Source: Pseudoalteromonas gelatinilytica (GTDB lineage Bacteria; Pseudomonadota; Gammaproteobacteria; Enterobacterales; Alteromonadaceae). From it: 64,000 bases of DNA. The notes beneath the pieces are model-generated. The model worked only from the letters and a program-made list of their open reading frames with translations. It made no database searches and was not told the DNA's origin. Below are positions 60,769 through 64,000 of this stretch, in pieces (position 1 is the first letter of the stretch; every line of letters starts with the position of its first letter). Made by a program: the position numbers and the translations under genes. Location of the stretch: assembly GCF_001641615.1 (NCBI RefSeq), contig NZ_LRRU01000022.1, positions 310,001-374,000 on the forward strand. Direction: 5' to 3'.

Positions 60769-61860
60769 TTATTGCTTTACCTGAACTTCGACTTCTTGCC
60801 CGGTTTGTAGTTGCTCGGCGCCGCGTACTGCCACTTTATCGCCCGCATTTAAAGTGATGTTAGAAGTCGGAGTGACTTCAACCAGTTTATCTTTGCCATT
60901 ACCTACTTTTACGGGAATTTGCAGGGCTTTGTTGTCGTTGTCGATTTTGACGATATGGGTGCCTTTTTTGCGTAAGATCAGCGCATCGCGATTCACCAGT
61001 AGTACATCCCCTTTGCTTTTTAGTGGCACGGCTACATCAACCAGTTGGCCAATTGCCCATGTTTGCTCGGCGTTATTTGCTAGTAAGGCACGTACTTCTA
61101 CGGTTTGTGAACGCGGATCGGTTGATGGGATCACCGCTGTTACGGTGGCTGTTGTCATATCTGGGGCTGATAAGTCGCCGGCTTGAATCGGTAACTCTAT
61201 GCCTTTGTGTAAAAACTTTAAGTATTTAACAGGCACGTACAAACGCACTTCTAGGTTATTAATATCGAGCAGGGTGACCAGTTCATCAGCACGATTTATT
61301 TCGCGACCAGCGCGTTTAAAACGCTCGCTGATCACGCCGTCAAATGGGGCGCGAACCGTTGCACGCGAAAGCTGATCGTCTATTACTTTTAATTCAACCT
61401 TAGCCAGTGCGATATCAGATAACGCAAGGTCATGCTTATTTTGCATATCATCGACTTGGCTTGCTGCAGCACTACTGGCTTTGGCGAGTTTTTGTAAACG
61501 ATCGAGCTCTTGTTGATATAAGCGTAGGTTTATTTTGGCGCGATTGAGCATTTCTTGCTGGCGTGCTTTTTCAAGTTCAAGCGGGAAGGTGTCCATACGA
61601 ACTAGGGTGTTGCCACTTTTAACCAGAGTACCTGGCTCAACAACATATAATAAACGCCCGCTTACGCCTGCTGTTAGGGTTACATCATCTTTGCCATACA
61701 ATGTGCCGCTGACTTCAATTTCGCTTGTCAGTGGAGCTTGTGTGACGGTTTCTACCGTAACCGGCACGACTGCAAAGGCGTTAAATGCGATAAGACTGAA
61801 TAGCGCACAAAAGCGAGCGGTTAATTTACGAAAAGGTGTGTTCATTGTTTTAATACTCAT
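60769..61860 (-). CDS. RND efflux periplasmic adaptor (membrane-fusion protein)
   Basis: 363 residues. Signal peptide to about residue 30 (SLIAFNAFA). Then the typical adaptor order: VTVETVTQAPLTSEIEVSG, lipoyl half (LTAGVSGRLLYVVEPGTLVKSGN), alpha-helical hairpin (about 85-150), second lipoyl half (ATVRAPFDGVISERF), and beta-barrel and membrane-proximal domains. It links the RND pump to an outer-membrane channel. The ATG overlaps the permease stop by four bases (ATGA), so the permease is upstream in the same operon. No TolC gene is in view. Confidence 0.93.
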   Translation of the reverse strand: MSIKTMNTPFRKLTARFCALFSLIAFNAFAVVPVTVETVTQAPLTSEIEVSGTLYGKDDVTLTAGVSGRLLYVVEPGTLVKSGNTLVRMDTFPLELEKARQQEMLNRAKINLRLYQQELDRLQKLAKASSAAASQVDDMQNKHDLALSDIALAKVELKVIDDQLSRATVRAPFDGVISERFKRAGREINRADELVTLLDINNLEVRLYVPVKYLKFLHKGIELPIQAGDLSAPDMTTATVTAVIPSTDPRSQTVEVRALLANNAEQTWAIGQLVDVAVPLKSKGDVLLVNRDALILRKKGTHIVKIDNDNKALQIPVKVGNGKDKLVEVTPTSNITLNAGDKVAVRGAEQLQTGQEVEVQVKQ

Positions 61861-64000
61861 TGATTCGATACCAAGCTTAAAGGCGTTTTTTCTGGTTGCT
61901 GTTTGTTATTAACGGGCGGCAGCTGTCTGCCAAGTTGTAATAAACTTGGCATTAATATCAGGGTGAATAGGGCACTAATGGCCATGCCGCCGACAATCAC
62001 AGTGGCAAGGCCACGGTAAATTTCTGATCCTACCCCCGGCATTAGCATCAGTGGCAGCATGCCAAATAAGCTGGTTAAGGTACTTAAGTAAACGGGTCTT
62101 GCACGCAGCAGCACAGCTTGGCGAACGGCGTCTTCTCGACTGAGCCCAGCGGCCATTGCGACACGGGTTTGGTCAACCAATAAAATGGCATTATTTACCA
62201 CCAGACCCAGCAAGATAATAAAGCCAATCATGGTCAGTAAGTCGAGCGATTGGAAGGTAAATAAGTTAAGTACGAATAGGGCCAGTACACCGCCTGCAAT
62301 TGCCAATGGCATGACCAGTAAAACTAACGCGCTGTCTTTGGCTGACTTAAACAATGCGGTCATTAGCAAGAATAAAATAAACAGAGCCAAAATAAAGTTG
62401 ATTGTCATTTCTTGCATGGCCGAATTCATCTTTTGTGCGTTACCCGCCAAAATCGCGCCAGAGCTGTCAGGCAAGCTTGCACGAACTTTTGGCATAACTT
62501 GCTCTGAGAGAATAGTTTGCGCTTGTTGCAAGCTCATGTCTGCTGGTGGCGTGACAACAATACTCACGGTACGGCGGCCATTAACACGTCTAAGCTGGGT
62601 TGGCCCCACGGTGCGCTCAATATTGGCAAGTTCGCCTAAGGTTTGAATACCTGATTGTGGGGTCACAATGGGCAGTGCTTTAAGCTCCTCTGGAGTTTGC
62701 CACGGTATGCCACGCAAAATCACGTTCATGCGTTCGTTGCCATCAAAGTATTCATTAACAAATAACCCACCTGTGTAGGCTTGCACTGCCTGAGATACAT
62801 CACGACGAGTTAGCCCTGCTTGGGTTATACGACGGTCATTGGGTGTGAGCCTAAGTTCTGGCTCTGCCATATCGAGTCGTGGTTGTGGCCTTGCAGTGGC
62901 ATTCGGCATTGCGTCGGTGACTGCTTGAAGCGCCACATTAGCACCGGCTATTAGTTCGTCCATATTCGGACCAGTTAAATCGATATTGATATTACGACCA
63001 TCACCGCCATTAGCAACTTGGATCATCGACCCTCTAAAGAAGAATACTTGGGTGTCGGGTAAATCAATGAAGATTTCTTCTCGGGCTACCTTCATTAATT
63101 CTTCAACACGTTGCGGATCGGCAGAATAAATAAAGCCGCCAGCATTCGAACCAAAAGCATAAAAGTTAAAATCTTTTATCCCCGGCTCTTTTTCACCTGT
63201 GTAATAAGGCATTAAGCGCTTTTTAATACGCATCAGCAGCTCTTCTTCCATAAACTGCACATTGCCGCCAGGCGGGGTATTTAAGTTAAAGAAAAAGCCA
63301 TCGGTTGGTGCGCGCGGCATAAAATCAGTTTTCGGGAGCATGGTCATGGTTGCGACGACTGAGCCACCCAATAACGACACTATCCACACTATTTGTTTAA
63401 CGCGGGTATTGGTAAGCGCCATGATGAAGTTAGTTAGCTTATGCCAATATTCACGATAAGGATCCGCTTTGAGTTCTTTGTCTGGCCAAAAATGGTTAGC
63501 CAACGGAATAAGTGTAATTGCGCAAATCATAGAGGCAATAACAGCAATAGATAAGGTGAGCGCCAAGTCAGAGAATAACTGCCCCTCAATACCTGCCATA
63601 AATAAAATTGGCAAGAAGATAGCAACGCTGGTGGTGGTTGAGGCAAATAAAGCGCCTGTTACTTGAGCTGCGCCTTTTAGCGCGGCTTTTTTACTATCAA
63701 AGCCTTCGCTTCTGAGCCTTGCGATGTTTTCTTGCACTATGATGGCGGCATCAAGTACTAAGCCAACAGCAAAGGCAAGGCCTGCCAGTGAAATAACATT
63801 TAAGCTACGGTCAAAAATATTCAATGTTAAAAGCGCGACTAACAAAGAGACAGGAATTGTCGCTGCAATGACAAACGTGGCCTTTAAGCCCCTAAAGAAC
63901 AGCCACAAGATTAAACACGACAGCAAAACACCTAGGCCTAAGTTACTTTTAACTAACGACAAGGCATTACGAATATGCACTGAGGCATCAAAACTTAATT
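61857..64000 (-). CDS. RND efflux permease, partial (5' end outside window)
   Basis: About 714 residues are visible and the frame runs off the right edge, so the N-terminal third (first periplasmic loop and earlier) is missing. AcrB/MexF-like family: GLAFAVGLVLDAAIIVQENI is the TM4 proton-relay segment with its aspartate, and MIGFIILLGLVVNNAILLVD is its partner in TM10. The second large periplasmic loop includes FFFNLNTPPGGNVQFMEEEL. The pump uses the proton gradient to expel drugs or other compounds; substrate unknown. It is the first gene of the pair with the adaptor. Confidence 0.94.
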   Translation of the reverse strand, partial: LSFDASVHIRNALSLVKSNLGLGVLLSCLILWLFFRGLKATFVIAATIPVSLLVALLTLNIFDRSLNVISLAGLAFAVGLVLDAAIIVQENIARLRSEGFDSKKAALKGAAQVTGALFASTTTSVAIFLPILFMAGIEGQLFSDLALTLSIAVIASMICAITLIPLANHFWPDKELKADPYREYWHKLTNFIMALTNTRVKQIVWIVSLLGGSVVATMTMLPKTDFMPRAPTDGFFFNLNTPPGGNVQFMEEELLMRIKKRLMPYYTGEKEPGIKDFNFYAFGSNAGGFIYSADPQRVEELMKVAREEIFIDLPDTQVFFFRGSMIQVANGGDGRNINIDLTGPNMDELIAGANVALQAVTDAMPNATARPQPRLDMAEPELRLTPNDRRITQAGLTRRDVSQAVQAYTGGLFVNEYFDGNERMNVILRGIPWQTPEELKALPIVTPQSGIQTLGELANIERTVGPTQLRRVNGRRTVSIVVTPPADMSLQQAQTILSEQVMPKVRASLPDSSGAILAGNAQKMNSAMQEMTINFILALFILFLLMTALFKSAKDSALVLLVMPLAIAGGVLALFVLNLFTFQSLDLLTMIGFIILLGLVVNNAILLVDQTRVAMAAGLSREDAVRQAVLLRARPVYLSTLTSLFGMLPLMLMPGVGSEIYRGLATVIVGGMAISALFTLILMPSLLQLGRQLPPVNNKQQPEKTPLSLVSNQ

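Overview
The window looks like the chromosome of a marine gammaproteobacterium of the order Alteromonadales, most likely Pseudoalteromonas or a close relative. This is inferred from gene order and protein resemblance, not from a search. Gene order matches enteric and marine gammaproteobacteria in block after block: infB-rbfA-truB-rpsO-pnp-nlpI, truA-accD-folC-dedD-cvpA-purF, tig-clpP-clpX-lon-hupB-ppiD, and pspF/pspABC-ycjX-ycjF next to sapABCDF. The DNA is moderately AT-rich and has short rho-independent terminators between most units.

Layout. 1-6.9 kb: translation and RNA-decay cluster (infB 3' end to nlpI), then an unfamiliar exported protein with a HELMH zinc-protease-like motif. 7.1-12.9 kb: six-gene Mrp/Mnh cation/proton antiporter operon with fused A and B subunits. 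13-18.9 kb: truA, accD, folC, dedD, cvpA, purF. 19-25.7 kb: a Yip1-family membrane protein, miaE, and a signalling pair (REC-EAL regulator plus sensor kinase) meeting a convergent solute-binding-protein gene. 25.7-30.5 kb: lpxH, ppiB, cysS, a DMT transporter and folD. 30.8-31.45 kb: tRNA operon Pro-Arg-His-Pro-(decayed Pro)-Pro. 31.8-40.5 kb: protein quality control (tig, clpP, clpX, lon, hupB, ppiD), with a good sigma-32-type promoter before lon. 41.1-51.5 kb: sapABCDF and pspF on the minus strand, divergent from pspABC-ycjX-ycjF behind a sigma-54-type promoter. 51.7-54.2 kb: methionine gamma-lyase, then phenylalanine hydroxylase and pterin dehydratase behind two TyrR-like boxes. 60.8-64 kb: an RND efflux permease (cut by the window edge) and its periplasmic adaptor.

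The accessory part is 54.3-60.7 kb. Three small membrane-protein genes are followed by a degenerate array of Rhs 3' ends with no full-length rhs gene. Each module pairs an Rhs core fragment and/or toxin tail with a following candidate immunity gene: (1) Rhs core plus a DUF5675-like, L,D-transpeptidase-reminiscent tail with a secreted partner; (2) a frameshifted mosaic Rhs fragment plus an ankyrin-repeat protein; (3) a toxin-tail scrap plus a TTG-start 202-residue acidic protein; (4) a 5'-deleted Rhs fragment with an unfamiliar tail plus a 70-residue membrane protein. A recurring linker and a roughly 240-bp duplicated segment separate them. I read this as a graveyard or reservoir of swapped Rhs toxin/immunity cassettes. 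Module 1, which looks aimed at the cell wall with a periplasmic immunity protein, is the best candidate for something not yet described.
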